A DNA stretch of 64,000 nt from Halobacillus sp. Nhm2S1 (GCF_019599545.1 NZ_JAIEZV010000002.1:558001-622000), one strand, 5' to 3'. Positions 13,052 through 23,409 are shown, counted from the stretch's first letter. The notes: generated by a model from the sequence alone, not told the origin. Translations and numbers: made by a program.

Positions 13052-13600
13052 TCATCTATTGTTCGCAGAAACTAACTTGCGCTCTATGCGGCGAAGTTTT
13101 CCACTGACAGAACCATCAAATATGCGATTACCGACTCTCAGGCGAAGGCCGCCAAGGATGGAAGGGTCTACGATATTCGTAAGGTTCAAGGATTGTTTAC
13201 CTACTTTTGGTGCAAATGTTTCTGAAATACGTTGTTTTTCAGCTTCAGAAAGTTCCCTTACAGAGTAAACATCCGCATCTGCAATGCCTTTCGCATCGTT
13301 CATCATTTCAACATAAAATCCGATCATATCAATTATGATATCCTCACGATGCCTTTCCACTAACAGTTTTAAAGTATTGACGATTTCAGCAGAAAAAGAC
13401 TGAAAAGAATCGCCGACCAACTTTTTCTTCTGATCCATGGAGAACCGTGGGTGATTCAGGAATGAGATGATTTCCTTGTTGCCGCGAAAAACATCACGTA
13501 GAGTTATCAATTCGGATTCAAATTGTTCTAGTTTCGACTTTTCTTTTCCAAGTTGAAAAAGTGCGTCTGCATAGCGTTTAGCAATGATAGTTTGACTCAT
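13052..13600 (-). CDS. atpH: ATP synthase delta subunit
   Basis: 182 residues starting MSQTIIAKRYADALFQLGKE, with the C-terminal GGLRLRVGNRIFDGSVSGKL motif typical of the delta/OSCP family. Delta joins the peripheral stalk to the top of F1. The gene overlaps atpF by four bases (ATGA), indicating translational coupling. Confidence 0.97.
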   Translation of the reverse strand: MSQTIIAKRYADALFQLGKEKSKLEQFESELITLRDVFRGNKEIISFLNHPRFSMDQKKKLVGDSFQSFSAEIVNTLKLLVERHREDIIIDMIGFYVEMMNDAKGIADADVYSVRELSEAEKQRISETFAPKVGKQSLNLTNIVDPSILGGLRLRVGNRIFDGSVSGKLRRIERKLVSANNR

Positions 13601-14118
13601 CGCTCTTCGCCTGCCTCATCGATATATTGGTTGATCAGCGCCTCTTGATCCTTTTGGGAAAGTTCTTTTTCAATTACTTTCGATGCAATCATGACAGACA
13701 TGCTTGCCACTTGATCTTTAAGGGCTTGAACAGCTTTTTCTTTCTCCTGCTCGATTTCCTGACGAGCAGATTCCTTGATGCGGTCAGCTTCAGCACGTGC
13801 TGACTCAAGAATATCTCTTTCTTGCTGGCCTGCTGTTTTACGAGCATCCTCAATGATATTCTGTGCATCCTGGCGTGTCGCTTTCAACTCTTCAGAAGCT
13901 TCACGCTGCATGCGTTGCGCTTCTTCACGACTTTTTTCGGCCGTGTTGATTTCATTTGCTACGTAATCTTCACGTTCTTTCATCATGTTCATCAATGGTC
14001 CCCATGCGAACTTACCTAAAAGAGCAAGTAGACCAAGGAAGAAAACAAGCTGAATGATCATGTCACCTATGTTAAGTCCTCCAGCTCCGAGGACCAGACT
14101 CTCTGTGAATCCTTGCAC
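13597..14118 (-). CDS. atpF: ATP synthase subunit b
   Basis: An N-terminal membrane helix (DMIIQLVFFLGLLALLGKFAW) precedes a long charged coiled coil rich in Glu, Arg, Ala and Gln, the peripheral stalk of Fo. I chose the GTG at 14118 (VQGFTESLVLG) because AGGAG lies about 8 bases upstream, giving 173 residues compared with 170 in B. subtilis; a GTG four codons... further upstream overlaps the ribosome-binding site and is less likely. The stop overlaps the atpH start. Confidence 0.93.
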   Translation of the reverse strand: MQGFTESLVLGAGGLNIGDMIIQLVFFLGLLALLGKFAWGPLMNMMKEREDYVANEINTAEKSREEAQRMQREASEELKATRQDAQNIIEDARKTAGQQERDILESARAEADRIKESARQEIEQEKEKAVQALKDQVASMSVMIASKVIEKELSQKDQEALINQYIDEAGEER

Positions 14119-14349
14119 AGTTTTCACTCCTCTCCACACCATCTCGTAACAGGTTTACACTTCATTAATTCCGTAGCCCTTCAATGTTGCTAGGGCTAGA
14201 CAAGCGAAAAACCCGGCTTCCGCTGTAAATACAGCTTCCGTCGAAGTTTTCTTACCGTGACTTTCGGGTATAAAGTTTTCGTAAGGTATAAAGGAAAGGC
14301 GAAGATCGATGGAGTTGAACTTCGCCAAAAGCGTATATGCTCGTCCTAA
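14119..14349 (-). other. Structured spacer between atpE and atpF
   Basis: This 231-base spacer is the longest gap inside the atp operon. It contains a minus-strand inverted repeat GGCGAAG / CTTCGCC (around 14297-14325), and GAAGCTGTATTTACAGC-type pairing further along. No start codon with a ribosome-binding site and credible frame was found. A leader or processing element that separates the abundant c-subunit message from the rest is possible but only inferred. Confidence 0.4.
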
Positions 14350-14607
<258 letters not shown>

Positions 14608-14612
14608 TTATA

Positions 14613-15344
<732 letters not shown>

Positions 15345-15359
15345 CTACCTTCCATCATG

Positions 15360-15728
15360 CTAAACTGTTGATTTATTGAACAGATAATCTATTAAAATGA
15401 CAATATAGGCTGCCATTAAGCCCAAAACTACTGAAATCAAATGGAAATATTCTTCAAACTGAAGGGCAATGACTACGGCTAATGCGCCGGAAGCCAATCG
15501 CGTAAACGTACCAATTCCTCTTACGGAGCGGTTATCTGCGGAAGCTTCGCCAAGCTTGCGGATCTTTCTTTGCATGAGCCAGAGGTTGTAGAAACTCAAT
15601 GCACTTCCTAACAGAAGTCCGAGGAAAATCGGTTGCCAAGGGGTGATGCCCCAACCAAGTACAAATAAAGCCAGAAGGTAGAACATCCATTTTCGCTGAC
15701 GGGTCATCATCTGTTGATATCCTTGCAT
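15360..15728 (-). CDS. atpI: ATP synthase subunit I (AtpI)
   Basis: A 122-residue protein with four predicted hydrophobic segments (WMFYLLALFVLGWGI, IFLGLLLGSALSFYNLWLM, GALAVVIALQF, VVLGLMAAYIVILIDYLF). Subunit I helps assemble the c-ring in related bacteria. It is the second gene of the operon and begins just after the atpZ stop. Confidence 0.9.
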   Translation of the reverse strand: MQGYQQMMTRQRKWMFYLLALFVLGWGITPWQPIFLGLLLGSALSFYNLWLMQRKIRKLGEASADNRSVRGIGTFTRLASGALAVVIALQFEEYFHLISVVLGLMAAYIVILIDYLFNKSTV

Positions 15729-15729
15729 G

Positions 15730-15948
15730 TCAATCGTCTCCCGTGTACGTTCGTACTAAATGAATGGTCCCATATGTACCTGCACCTAACCCGAGGAGTA
15801 ATCCTATGATTAAGAAAATGGGTTCCGTGGAATAGTGACCATCGATCCATTTCCCGAGGAAAACGCCGGCTAAAGGACCGCCTGCGAGTTGGGATGTGAT
15901 CATGCTGGTTAAAGCCATTGCTTTGAAAGGTGGTTCGGTCTGTTTCAT
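15730..15948 (-). CDS. atpZ: AtpZ/AtpI-family small membrane protein
   Basis: From ATG 15948, following GGAGG by about seven bases, the product has 72 residues with two helices (AMALTSMITSQLAGGPLAGV and IFLIIGLLLGLGAGTYGTIH) joined by a short basic/acidic loop. This matches the AtpZ family found ahead of atpI in Bacillus species, where it has been proposed to take part in Mg/Ca supply to the synthase. It is the first gene after the operon promoter. Confidence 0.85.
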   Translation of the reverse strand: MKQTEPPFKAMALTSMITSQLAGGPLAGVFLGKWIDGHYSTEPIFLIIGLLLGLGAGTYGTIHLVRTYTGDD

Positions 15949-16027
15949 CCGTTCTTCCTCCACAATTTTCTAGTGGCTGAAAACCTTGTATGTCACCTAT
16001 GAAAACCTTATCATTCCACACTATTTA

Positions 16028-16056
16028 AGAATACAATAGGGGTGGTATGATGTCAA
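16028..16056 (-). promoter_or_regulatory. Sigma-A promoter of the atp operon
   Basis: On the minus strand TTGACA (16051-16056), a 17-base spacer and TATTCT (16028-16033) lie about 80 bases upstream of atpZ. The -35 box is perfect and the spacing ideal. No other gene intervenes, so it should drive atpZIBEFHAGDC. Confidence 0.85.
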
Positions 16057-16208
16057 TGAGTTTGTGAGTAAAAGTACAAATGACAGACAAAATTCGATCA
16101 CATTTTCGTCACATTTACGTCGAATTTACACAACATCCTAATATATGGGACACAATACAGATATTATCTATTTCAATCACCCTTTTCACATAGAATTTCT
16201 TCTCTCAT

Positions 16209-16244
16209 TAAAAAAACGCTGCGCTTTCAGGCACAGCGTTTTTT
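16209..16244 (-). terminator. Terminator of the S8 protease gene
   Basis: Minus-strand stem AACGCTGTGCC / GGCGCAGCGTT-like (imperfect centre) followed by TTTTTTT, immediately after the protease stop. It separates the protease from the atp promoter. Confidence 0.85.
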
Positions 16245-18402
16245 AACGTCTTCCTTCTATATAAATAGGAAACGGGTAGATCGATTCTTTTTTATCCGTC
16301 TCAACAGTGACGATGGCGAGATAACTTCCTTCTAAGTTGAGGTCATCGATATTCAATTCACCTTCCATCAGCCCGGACTGCAAATCTTTTATTTCTAATA
16401 GGGTACCTGCAGTCAGCATCGTACCTGCCCGATATAAATCGACTCTCAATTCATCCACATCTTCCGCCAAGTGGAACCGATAGGAAGCCTGCCGATCGCT
16501 TTGCCAGGAAGTCTCCAGTTCAAACCCTGAAACAACTTCATAACTTGAAGTTTCTTTCACATACACATACGGGACGCTGTATGCATTTTCTCCCTCTTGA
16601 ACTTTAAGGAAGCCCTCATGAACCCCCTCATCTAAAAAAGCAGCAGATACACGGAGTTCCACTGACAATTCTTTCGCTTTTCCTGGCTCGATCGTTGTCG
16701 ACATTGGCACAGTCCAGGAAACTCCACTTTCCATTACCGGCTTTTCAATTGAAATGGTGACAGGTTCATCTTTCAAGTTTCTTAGCGTTAAAGGCAATTG
16801 CTTTCTATAAATCCGATCTTCAATTTTCCCAAATGAGAGGGAGCCTTGCTCAATAAGCAATTCAGGTTCCATAGCTTCATTGAGGTCTACATAACCAGCC
16901 CCTTGCTCTGTGGGTGGAAAAGGCTGTTTTTCTGTCCGTATTAAATCCGCTGTACTTGTGAGCGCCTGTTTGATTTCTGCAGGTGTCCAATCCGGATGGG
17001 CCTCTTTTATTAAGGCGGCCATTCCGGCCACATGAGGAGCAGCCATACTTGTGCCTTGTAACGATTGATATCCACCTGGAACTGTACTATATACATTAAC
17101 CCCGGGAGCCAGAATATCCGGTTTAATTTCCCAATTCGTTGTGACTGCCCCTCTCGAACTGAAGGGAGCAACCTGGTCTCCTAAAGAAACATTTATTGTC
17201 TCGACCCATTGATTATGTTGTATGACTTTTTCCTTCAACCAATTTCCGGCTTCATTCGAAAGAGAGGCTACAGGGATCGGCAGCTTCACTCCATCTAACC
17301 CCCCCTGGAAATTCCCTTCTTCATTATTGAATATGAGCACAGCAACCGCACCTTTTTGGTAGGCCTTTAAAGCCTTGTGACTAAAAGGGATACCTCCTCT
17401 TTCAAACAAGACGATCTTCCCACGTACATCACCATACTCAGCCTCCCCCGTTCCTGCATAAATGACGGGATATTTTTTGGATAAATCCCATGGAACAGAT
17501 CCAGACATTGTTTGAATCAAAACCCTCTCCCTTTCACCTGGGACTTTTAGAACAGGGGCCTTCATAGATAAAGCAGAAGCTCCTACCGTGATGGCATCCG
17601 AAGAAGTAGCCGGTGAGCCAATCGTCCAGCCATTCGGTCCAGAATTGCCCGCCGCTACCACAACTACTGTACCTAACTCCACAGCTTTATTGACCGCATG
17701 GGTGGTTGGCCAATCCGGCCCGTTTACGTCGTTCCCCAAAGAAAGGTTGATGACATCCATTCCGTCCTTAACCGCTTCCTCTATGGCTGCAATCACTTGT
17801 ACAGACGACCCTACTCCCCCAGGCCCTAAAGCCCGGTAGGCATAAAGATCAACATCTGGTGCTATTCCTTTCATCTCTCCATTTGCCCCTACAACACCTG
17901 CGACATGCGTGCCGTGAATCGTCGCCCCTTCCTCTACGGTTTCCATGGGATCGTCGTCAAAATCAACCGTGTCATAACCACCCTTGAAATTCTCTTTTAA
18001 ATCCGGGTGGGTGTAGTCAATCCCTGTATCTATAATCCCCACCTTAACGCCTTTGCCTGTTTGCGGATGGCGCATATGGTTTCTAATGACTTCTGTAGAA
18101 AAAAGCGGACCCTTTTCCACTTCTAGCGCTTCATAGATGTGAACGGGATGCTGGTTTTTCACAAATTCCATCCTTGCCACTTTTTCCAGTTCTTCTGCCG
18201 TCCCTCTAATCGCTACTCCATAAAAAATCGTGTCGTAACTTGTCACCACTTCAAGTCTTGGAAGCCTTCGCTCTACTTCTTTCAGGAAACGCTCGGGTAA
18301 TTCGTCCAGTTCGACAATGATGGTAACTTCATCGTTCGGTTCAGGAGCACTGAATCCGGTCAATAAAAATAGGCATGTGAAAAAGATAATCCCATATCGC
18401 AT
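16243..18402 (-). CDS. Secreted subtilisin-family (S8) serine protease, Vpr-like
   Basis: The ATG at 18402 after AAGGAG gives 719 residues. A signal peptide (about 1-20) precedes an inhibitor I9-type propeptide (about 25-92). The catalytic domain has Asp125 (VGIIDTGIDYTHPD), His163 (HGTHVAGVVG), oxyanion Asn253 (AAGNSGPNG) and Ser452 (GTSMAAPHVAG). A PA domain is inserted at about 310-395 between the His and Ser motifs, as in Vpr. A beta-rich C-terminal region of about 200 residues follows with no LPxTG anchor, so the enzyme is probably released. No protease gene sits between mnaA and the atp genes in B. subtilis, so it is likely inserted here. It may supply peptides for growth; the substrate is unknown. 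Confidence 0.93.
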   Translation of the reverse strand: MRYGIIFFTCLFLLTGFSAPEPNDEVTIIVELDELPERFLKEVERRLPRLEVVTSYDTIFYGVAIRGTAEELEKVARMEFVKNQHPVHIYEALEVEKGPLFSTEVIRNHMRHPQTGKGVKVGIIDTGIDYTHPDLKENFKGGYDTVDFDDDPMETVEEGATIHGTHVAGVVGANGEMKGIAPDVDLYAYRALGPGGVGSSVQVIAAIEEAVKDGMDVINLSLGNDVNGPDWPTTHAVNKAVELGTVVVVAAGNSGPNGWTIGSPATSSDAITVGASALSMKAPVLKVPGERERVLIQTMSGSVPWDLSKKYPVIYAGTGEAEYGDVRGKIVLFERGGIPFSHKALKAYQKGAVAVLIFNNEEGNFQGGLDGVKLPIPVASLSNEAGNWLKEKVIQHNQWVETINVSLGDQVAPFSSRGAVTTNWEIKPDILAPGVNVYSTVPGGYQSLQGTSMAAPHVAGMAALIKEAHPDWTPAEIKQALTSTADLIRTEKQPFPPTEQGAGYVDLNEAMEPELLIEQGSLSFGKIEDRIYRKQLPLTLRNLKDEPVTISIEKPVMESGVSWTVPMSTTIEPGKAKELSVELRVSAAFLDEGVHEGFLKVQEGENAYSVPYVYVKETSSYEVVSGFELETSWQSDRQASYRFHLAEDVDELRVDLYRAGTMLTAGTLLEIKDLQSGLMEGELNIDDLNLEGSYLAIVTVETDKKESIYPFPIYIEGRR

Positions 18403-18477
18403 AAGTTTGTGCTCCTTTTTCCATAGCATTTGTTATAGCTACACGTTTATGCGAAAGCCTCAAAGGATCTTAAACAA

Positions 18478-18529
18478 AATGGCAGGATGGTGGAAGACCC
18501 AGTTTCTAGACATTTAGTGAGTGGATGGG
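18478..18529. repeat. Interspersed element copy B, solo end
   Basis: Begins with AATGGCAGGATGGTGGAAG, then the degraded core ACCCAGTTTCTAGACA and GTGAGTGGATGGG, which correspond to one end plus the first interior block of the family. The remaining interior and the other end are missing. It lies between the protease gene and the mnaA terminator. Confidence 0.7.
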
Positions 18530-18538
18530 CGATAAAGC

Positions 18539-18570
18539 AAAAGGACGGGGTCTTGGTGACCTCGTCCTTT
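18539..18570 (-). terminator. Intrinsic terminator of mnaA
   Basis: Minus-strand stem AAAGGACGAGGTC / GACCCCGTCCTTT with a short T run. Confidence 0.8.
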
Positions 18571-18580
18571 AGAGAAATTC

Positions 18581-19729
18581 TTATTCAATTTCAAATGGTG
18601 CTGGTTTGTCTTCACGATGTTTAAAGAAATAACGAATCGCCTCCGCAATGCGGGCAGAAGCTTGCCCATCGCCATACGGGTTGGAGGCTTTAGCCATCGC
18701 TTCATGTTTTTCGTCATCCGATAACAATTCATGAGCGAGATGGAAGATGTGATCCTCTTCTGTTCCTGCAAGCTTCAATGTACCGGCCTCAATTCCCTCT
18801 GGACGTTCTGTCGTGTCACGAAGGACAAGGACAGGAACACCCAGTGAAGGTGCTTCTTCCTGCACGCCGCCTGAATCAGTCAAAATGAGGTGTGCTCTTG
18901 AAGCGAAATTGTGAAAGTCGATAACATCAAGCGGTTCGATCAGCTTGATTCGATCGTCATTCCCTAAGATTTCGTCCGCTGTTTCTTTAACCACCGGATT
19001 TAAATGAACCGGGTAGACCACTTGTATGTCATTATGTTCCTGCACAAGACGCTTGATGGCACGGAACATCTGCTTCATATTGTTCCCAAGGTTCTCACGA
19101 CGGTGGGCCGTCATCAGCACAAGGCGTTTATCCCCTACTTCATCAAGCACTTCAGACGCATAGTCTTCCGCTACCGTCGTCTGTAAAGCATCAATAGCTG
19201 TATTCCCGGTAACAAAGATATTGTCTTCCGACTTATTTTCAGCAAGAAGATTGTCTCTTGATTTATTCGTCGGTGCAAAATGAAGGTCCGCCATAACACC
19301 GGTCAACTGGCGATTCATTTCTTCAGGGAACGGTGAGTACTTATTCCAGGTACGTAGTCCAGCTTCCACATGCCCGACAGGAATTTGGTTATAGTAAGCA
19401 GCCAAGGAAGCGGCAAATGTTGTTGTTGTATCCCCATGGACAAGCACAACATCAGGTTTCGTTTCCTTCATCACTTCATCTAAACCTTCCAAAGCACGTG
19501 TCGTCACTTGAGCAAGTGACTGACGGGCTTTCATGATATCCAGGTCAAAATCAGGTTCGATATCAAAGATGTTCAACACTTGATCTAACATCTCTCTGTG
19601 TTGGGCGGTTACTGCAACAATTGGCTCAAACTGTTCCGTACGTTTTTTTAATTCAAGAACGAGCGGTGCCATTTTTATAGCTTCCGGTCTTGTCCCAAAT
19701 ATCGTCATTACTTTAATGCGTTCTGTCAT
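18581..19729 (-). CDS. mnaA: UDP-N-acetylglucosamine 2-epimerase (non-hydrolysing)
   Basis: 382 residues starting MTERIKVMTIFGTRPEAIKM. The family motifs HVEAGLRTWNKYSPFPEEMN and LTDSGGVQEEAPSLGVPVL are intact. The enzyme interconverts UDP-GlcNAc and UDP-ManNAc in the cytoplasm, supplying the ManNAc residue of wall teichoic acid linkage units. It lies 30 bases after upp, so the two are likely co-transcribed. Confidence 0.95.
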   Translation of the reverse strand: MTERIKVMTIFGTRPEAIKMAPLVLELKKRTEQFEPIVAVTAQHREMLDQVLNIFDIEPDFDLDIMKARQSLAQVTTRALEGLDEVMKETKPDVVLVHGDTTTTFAASLAAYYNQIPVGHVEAGLRTWNKYSPFPEEMNRQLTGVMADLHFAPTNKSRDNLLAENKSEDNIFVTGNTAIDALQTTVAEDYASEVLDEVGDKRLVLMTAHRRENLGNNMKQMFRAIKRLVQEHNDIQVVYPVHLNPVVKETADEILGNDDRIKLIEPLDVIDFHNFASRAHLILTDSGGVQEEAPSLGVPVLVLRDTTERPEGIEAGTLKLAGTEEDHIFHLAHELLSDDEKHEAMAKASNPYGDGQASARIAEAIRYFFKHREDKPAPFEIE

Positions 19730-19759
19730 GAGTGCTCCTCCTTTAATGAGGAAGTGGTT

Positions 19760-20392
19760 TTATTTGGTTCCGTACAAGCGGTCTCCTGCATCTCCTAAAC
19801 CTGGTACGATATATCCTTTTTCGTTCAATTTCTCATCAAGAGCGGCAAGATAAATGTCCACATCAGGGTGTTCTTTCTGTACAGCTTCTACACCTTCAGG
19901 GGCAGCTACTAGACACATCAAACGAATTTGTCGTGCTCCACGTTTCTTCAAGGAGTGGATTGCTTCATTGGCTGATCCGCCTGTCGCAAGCATCGGATCG
20001 ATGACAATCAGTTCACGTTCTTCAATATCACTAGGAAGCTTCACATAATATTCGACGGGCTGCAGTGTTTCTGGATCGCGATAAAGTCCGACGTGCCCAA
20101 TTTTAGCAGCTGGAATCAATTGGATAATTCCATCTACCATACCAAGCCCGGCTCTCAGAATAGGAACAAGTCCGATCTTTTTACCTGTCAGTACTTTTGC
20201 CCTCGCATCTTGTACGACTGGTGTATCGATAGACACTTCTTCCAATGGAAGATCTCGGGTGATCTCAAAGGCCATAAGTGCTGCTACTTCATCTACTAAT
20301 TCACGGAAGTCTTTCGTCCCTGTCTCTTTTTTACGTATGTACGTCAACTTATGTTGAATCAATGGGTGATCCAGTACATAAACGTTTGCCAT
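19760..20392 (-). CDS. upp: Uracil phosphoribosyltransferase
   Basis: ATG at 20392 (nine bases after AAGGAG; another ATG lies two codons earlier) gives 210 residues, compared with 209 in B. subtilis, starting [20 protein letters not shown]. The PRPP-binding loop [15 protein letters not shown] and the C-terminal uracil loop [18 protein letters not shown] are present. It converts uracil and PRPP to UMP in pyrimidine salvage. A sigma-A promoter lies directly upstream. Confidence 0.97.
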   Translation of the reverse strand: MANVYVLDHPLIQHKLTYIRKKETGTKDFRELVDEVAALMAFEITRDLPLEEVSIDTPVVQDARAKVLTGKKIGLVPILRAGLGMVDGIIQLIPAAKIGHVGLYRDPETLQPVEYYVKLPSDIEERELIVIDPMLATGGSANEAIHSLKKRGARQIRLMCLVAAPEGVEAVQKEHPDVDIYLAALDEKLNEKGYIVPGLGDAGDRLYGTK

Positions 20393-20428
20393 TGCCATTC
20401 ACTCCTTCTGAAAATTTACATCCTTTAA

Positions 20429-20457
20429 ATTGTACAGAAAAAGAAACCTCTCCGCAA
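20429..20457 (-). promoter_or_regulatory. Sigma-A promoter of upp
   Basis: Minus strand TTGCGG (20452-20457), 17-base spacer, TACAAT (20429-20434), about 37 bases before the upp start. Confidence 0.7.
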
Positions 20458-20499
20458 CCTATGATTCGATTACGAATTGTTACAGATTCGCTCAAGTTT

Positions 20500-20638
20500 G
20501 TTGAAGACTATGTTTCGAGATGTTCGTGTGAGTTTAGGGACTGCGGGGAAGCGAGTAACTTCCCAACCACCCCTAAGGCACAAATCAAGCAACGAACCCC
20601 GAAAACATCTCAAAACCACTCTTTCACAATACTGCCAA
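20500..20638. repeat. Interspersed element copy C in the upp-glyA gap
   Basis: The left end reads TTGAAGACTATGTTTCGAGA, and the inverted right end CATCTCAAAACCACTCTTTC then ACAATACTGCC. The interior holds GGGGAAGCGAGTAACTTCCC, ACCACCCCTAAGGC and CAACGAACCCCGAAAACAT, i.e. subtype 2 blocks in shortened form. The rest of the 300-base gap holds the upp promoter and the glyA terminator. Confidence 0.75.
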
Positions 20639-20648
20639 ATCCTTCAGT

Positions 20649-20678
20649 AAGAGCCACTAGATTGATCTAGTGGCTCTT
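20649..20678 (-). terminator. Terminator-like hairpin after glyA
   Basis: Perfect inverted repeat AAGAGCCACTAGAT / ATCTAGTGGCTCTT with a two-base loop, 15 bases past glyA. The minus-strand T run is short, so termination efficiency is uncertain. Confidence 0.65.
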
Positions 20679-20692
20679 GTTGGATCCATTTA

Positions 20693-21949
20693 TTAAATGG
20701 AAGAGAAGTTGAGTGTCTGATATAACGGGAAGCGGGACGTTAATTCACGTACACGTTTTTCCGCTTCTTTCATTTTCGCTTCATCTTCATGATGGTCCAG
20801 GGTGAAGGCGATCAGATCTGCAATTTCCTCCATTTCCGCTTCCTTAAAGCCACGGCTCGTAACAGCCGCTGTACCGATACGGATTCCGCTTGTGACAAAC
20901 GGGCTTTCAGGATCAAACGGGATGGCGTTTTTATTTGTCGTAATACCGATTTCGTCTAAAGCTTTTTCTACTACTTTGCCGGTCAAGCCTTTGCTGCGTA
21001 AGTCAAGTAAGAGTAAGTGGTTGTCTGTGCCACCAGAAACTAGATCTACCCCTTTTTCAACAAGGGATTCGCCTAGCTGCTTCGCATTGGCGATGATTTG
21101 TCGGGAATATGCTTTAAATTCTGGTTGTAGGGCTTCCTTAAAGGAAACGGCTTTAGCTGCAATGATGTGCATTAAAGGACCACCTTGCATTCCCGGGAAA
21201 ACCGTCTTGTCGATCTTCTTAGCGAATGATTCTTCACAAAGAATCATTCCACCACGAGGGCCACGCAATGTTTTATGGGTCGTTGTCGTAACAAAATGAG
21301 CGTGAGGTACAGGATTCGGGTGTAGACCTGTAGCAACCAGCCCTGCGATATGAGCCATGTCGACCATAAGATAAGCTCCGACCTCATCAGCGATTTCACG
21401 GAATCTAGCAAAATCAATTTCTCTCGGGTAAGCGCTGGCCCCTGCAACGATTAGTTTAGGTTGTACTTCTTTGGCTTTTTGAAGCACAGCTTCATAATCG
21501 ATCGTTTCATCTTTCTCGTCCACACCATACTCTTCAAAATTGTACAACTTACCACTGAAGTTGACGGGGCTGCCATGGGTCAAGTGACCGCCGTGATTCA
21601 AATTCATACCGAGTACTGTATCTCCATGCTCAAGCACGGTGAAATAAACGGCCATATTTGCTTGTGCACCTGAGTGCGGCTGAACATTTGCATGATCGGC
21701 ACCAAACAGTTCTTTCGCACGGTCACGGGCTAAGTTTTCAACAACGTCTACGTGTTCACAACCTCCGTAGTAACGACGGCCCGGATAGCCTTCCGCATAT
21801 TTATTCGTAAGCACAGAACCCATCGTTTCCATCACTGCTTCTGAAACGAAGTTTTCTGAAGCAATCAATTCAATATTATCCTGTTGGCGTTGTCTTTCAT
21901 CTTGGACGGCTGCAAAAATTTCTGCATCTGCTGATTTTACATGATTCAT
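20693..21949 (-). CDS. glyA: Serine hydroxymethyltransferase
   Basis: 418 residues with the PLP lysine Lys226 in the [15 protein letters not shown] motif. The enzyme interconverts serine and glycine with transfer of a one-carbon unit to tetrahydrofolate in the cytoplasm, supplying purine, thymidylate and methionine synthesis. It is 24 bases downstream of ywlG and upstream of upp, as in B. subtilis. Confidence 0.98.
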   Translation of the reverse strand: MNHVKSADAEIFAAVQDERQRQQDNIELIASENFVSEAVMETMGSVLTNKYAEGYPGRRYYGGCEHVDVVENLARDRAKELFGADHANVQPHSGAQANMAVYFTVLEHGDTVLGMNLNHGGHLTHGSPVNFSGKLYNFEEYGVDEKDETIDYEAVLQKAKEVQPKLIVAGASAYPREIDFARFREIADEVGAYLMVDMAHIAGLVATGLHPNPVPHAHFVTTTTHKTLRGPRGGMILCEESFAKKIDKTVFPGMQGGPLMHIIAAKAVSFKEALQPEFKAYSRQIIANAKQLGESLVEKGVDLVSGGTDNHLLLLDLRSKGLTGKVVEKALDEIGITTNKNAIPFDPESPFVTSGIRIGTAAVTSRGFKEAEMEEIADLIAFTLDHHEDEAKMKEAEKRVRELTSRFPLYQTLNFSSI

Positions 21950-21972
21950 GGTCTAGCTTCCCCTTTCCATTC

Positions 21973-22548
21973 CTAATGATCACAAGAACCTGCTTCTTCT
22001 TGACTTACATAAACCGCACGTGCCCCACCAATGAGAGGAGGTCGGGTTTTCGCTGCCGTAATGTGGGCGTGGCCGATGTTTTTTTGAGATATACGGAGCG
22101 GAACAGCTACACGCTTTAAATGCATACCAATGAGTGTGTCCCCGATATCCAGTCCACCTTTGGCTTCTATCCTCTCCACAAGCACCGGATCTTTCATATG
22201 CTTATAAGCGAAGGAGGCCATCGATCCACCCGCAGTCGGAACAGGAATAGCAGAGACTTCTGTCAAACCTTGCTCTTCCATCACGGAACGATCGACAACT
22301 AATGAACGATTCAAATGTTCACAGCATTGGAATACGAGATGGACGCCGGAGCGCTCCGAGAGATTTTGCAGTTCACTATAAACCACTTCAGCAATGGCTT
22401 CACTTCCTGAAGTACCGATTCTTTCCCCTGCAATTTCACTTGTGGAACAACCAATGACAAAAACACCCGATTGAAGGCTGCCTGTATCCATAAGTTGATC
22501 AACAACAGATCGGACATCCGTTTGAATCTTCTCCATATCCGTCACCAT
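21973..22548 (-). CDS. ywlG: TIGR01440 family protein YwlG
   Basis: A protein of about 191 residues if translated from ATG 22548, which lies four bases after AGGAGG; a GTG one codon later has better spacing and the true start could be either. The sequence FVIGCSTSEIAGERIGTSGS and the terminal NIGHAHITAAKTRPPLIGGA region are family landmarks of TIGR01440/UPF0340. Function is unknown. Position between rpiB and glyA is conserved. Confidence 0.85.
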   Translation of the reverse strand: MVTDMEKIQTDVRSVVDQLMDTGSLQSGVFVIGCSTSEIAGERIGTSGSEAIAEVVYSELQNLSERSGVHLVFQCCEHLNRSLVVDRSVMEEQGLTEVSAIPVPTAGGSMASFAYKHMKDPVLVERIEAKGGLDIGDTLIGMHLKRVAVPLRISQKNIGHAHITAAKTRPPLIGGARAVYVSQEEAGSCDH

Positions 22549-22610
22549 TCTACCTCCTCTATATGTGAGCACAAATAGGGGAATACACCCTATACGCGGC
22601 TTGTTTTTAC

Positions 22611-22640
22611 AAAAAAAGGAGAAGCATCAGGCTCCTCCTT
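22611..22640 (-). terminator. Intrinsic terminator of rpiB
   Basis: Minus strand GGAGGAGC, loop, GCTTCTCC followed by seven T residues. Confidence 0.8.
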
Positions 22641-22693
22641 CAATTGTCAGCATCAGCTATTAAAAAGCTTCAGCTTTTCTATATCCCATTGTA

Positions 22694-23134
22694 TTACTTA
22701 TTTTCATATTCGGCAATCTTACTCACACGTCTTTCGTGCCGACCTGCTTCAAAGTCTGTAGAAACCCATATTCTCGCGATTTCGCGTGCTAAACCTGGCC
22801 CAATGACACGTTCGCCCATACATAGAATGTTCGAGTCGTTATGTTCACGTGTGACTTTAGCAGTGAAGAGGTCATGCACCAATGCAGCACGAATTCCTTT
22901 CACTTTATTAGCCGAGATCGACATCCCAATTCCAGTTCCACAGATGAGGATCGCTTTATCAAATTCTCCGTTTGCTACACGTTCTGCTGCTGGGATTGCG
23001 TAGTCTGGATAATCGACGGAATCTTCGCAATCACACCCGATGTCTTCGAATTCTACTTCAAGTTCATTCAAAACGTCTGCTACTTCTTTCCGTAAGTTCA
23101 CTCCGCCATGGTCGGAGGCAAGGATCACTTTCAT
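22694..23134 (-). CDS. rpiB: Ribose-5-phosphate isomerase B
   Basis: 146 residues beginning MKVILASDHGGVNLRKEVAD; the catalytic Cys lies in AILICGTGIGMSISANK, and the phosphate-binding GRHERRVSKI motif is near the end. RpiB interconverts ribose-5-phosphate and ribulose-5-phosphate in the cytoplasm (LacAB family). It matches B. subtilis ywlF by position between ywlE and ywlG. Confidence 0.94.
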   Translation of the reverse strand: MKVILASDHGGVNLRKEVADVLNELEVEFEDIGCDCEDSVDYPDYAIPAAERVANGEFDKAILICGTGIGMSISANKVKGIRAALVHDLFTAKVTREHNDSNILCMGERVIGPGLAREIARIWVSTDFEAGRHERRVSKIAEYENK

Positions 23135-23315
23135 CTATAGACACTCCCGTCTTCTAATTTCAATCTTATCGTGACAGTTTCACTTCCCCCTGTCAATGCT
23201 CTCCATCCGACTCCTTCCATCTATCTAATTTTATATGTATGAGGTGAGTCGTGAAAGAATAGATTTTGTTATTACTGAAGGATATCCGGAAACGCGGGAA
23301 GATTATTAAAAAGAT

Positions 23316-23344
23316 AAAAAACCCAGAGAGACTTCTGGGTTTTC
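23316..23344. terminator. Terminator between ywlE and rpiB
   Basis: AAAAACCCAGA / TCTGGGTTTT hairpin with T runs on both strands, positioned to end ywlE transcripts on the minus strand. Confidence 0.75.
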
Positions 23345-23409
23345 AGGTATGTATGAATGATGTCATAAAAACAGTGGGCGACGAGGATGATCCGCTTTAA
23401 GAAACCGGT

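Noticed and set aside
23235-23309. 24-residue plus-strand frame (MYEVSRERIDFVITEGYPET...) before a terminator
   Set aside because: No upstream ribosome-binding site or promoter seen; too short to support without expression data.
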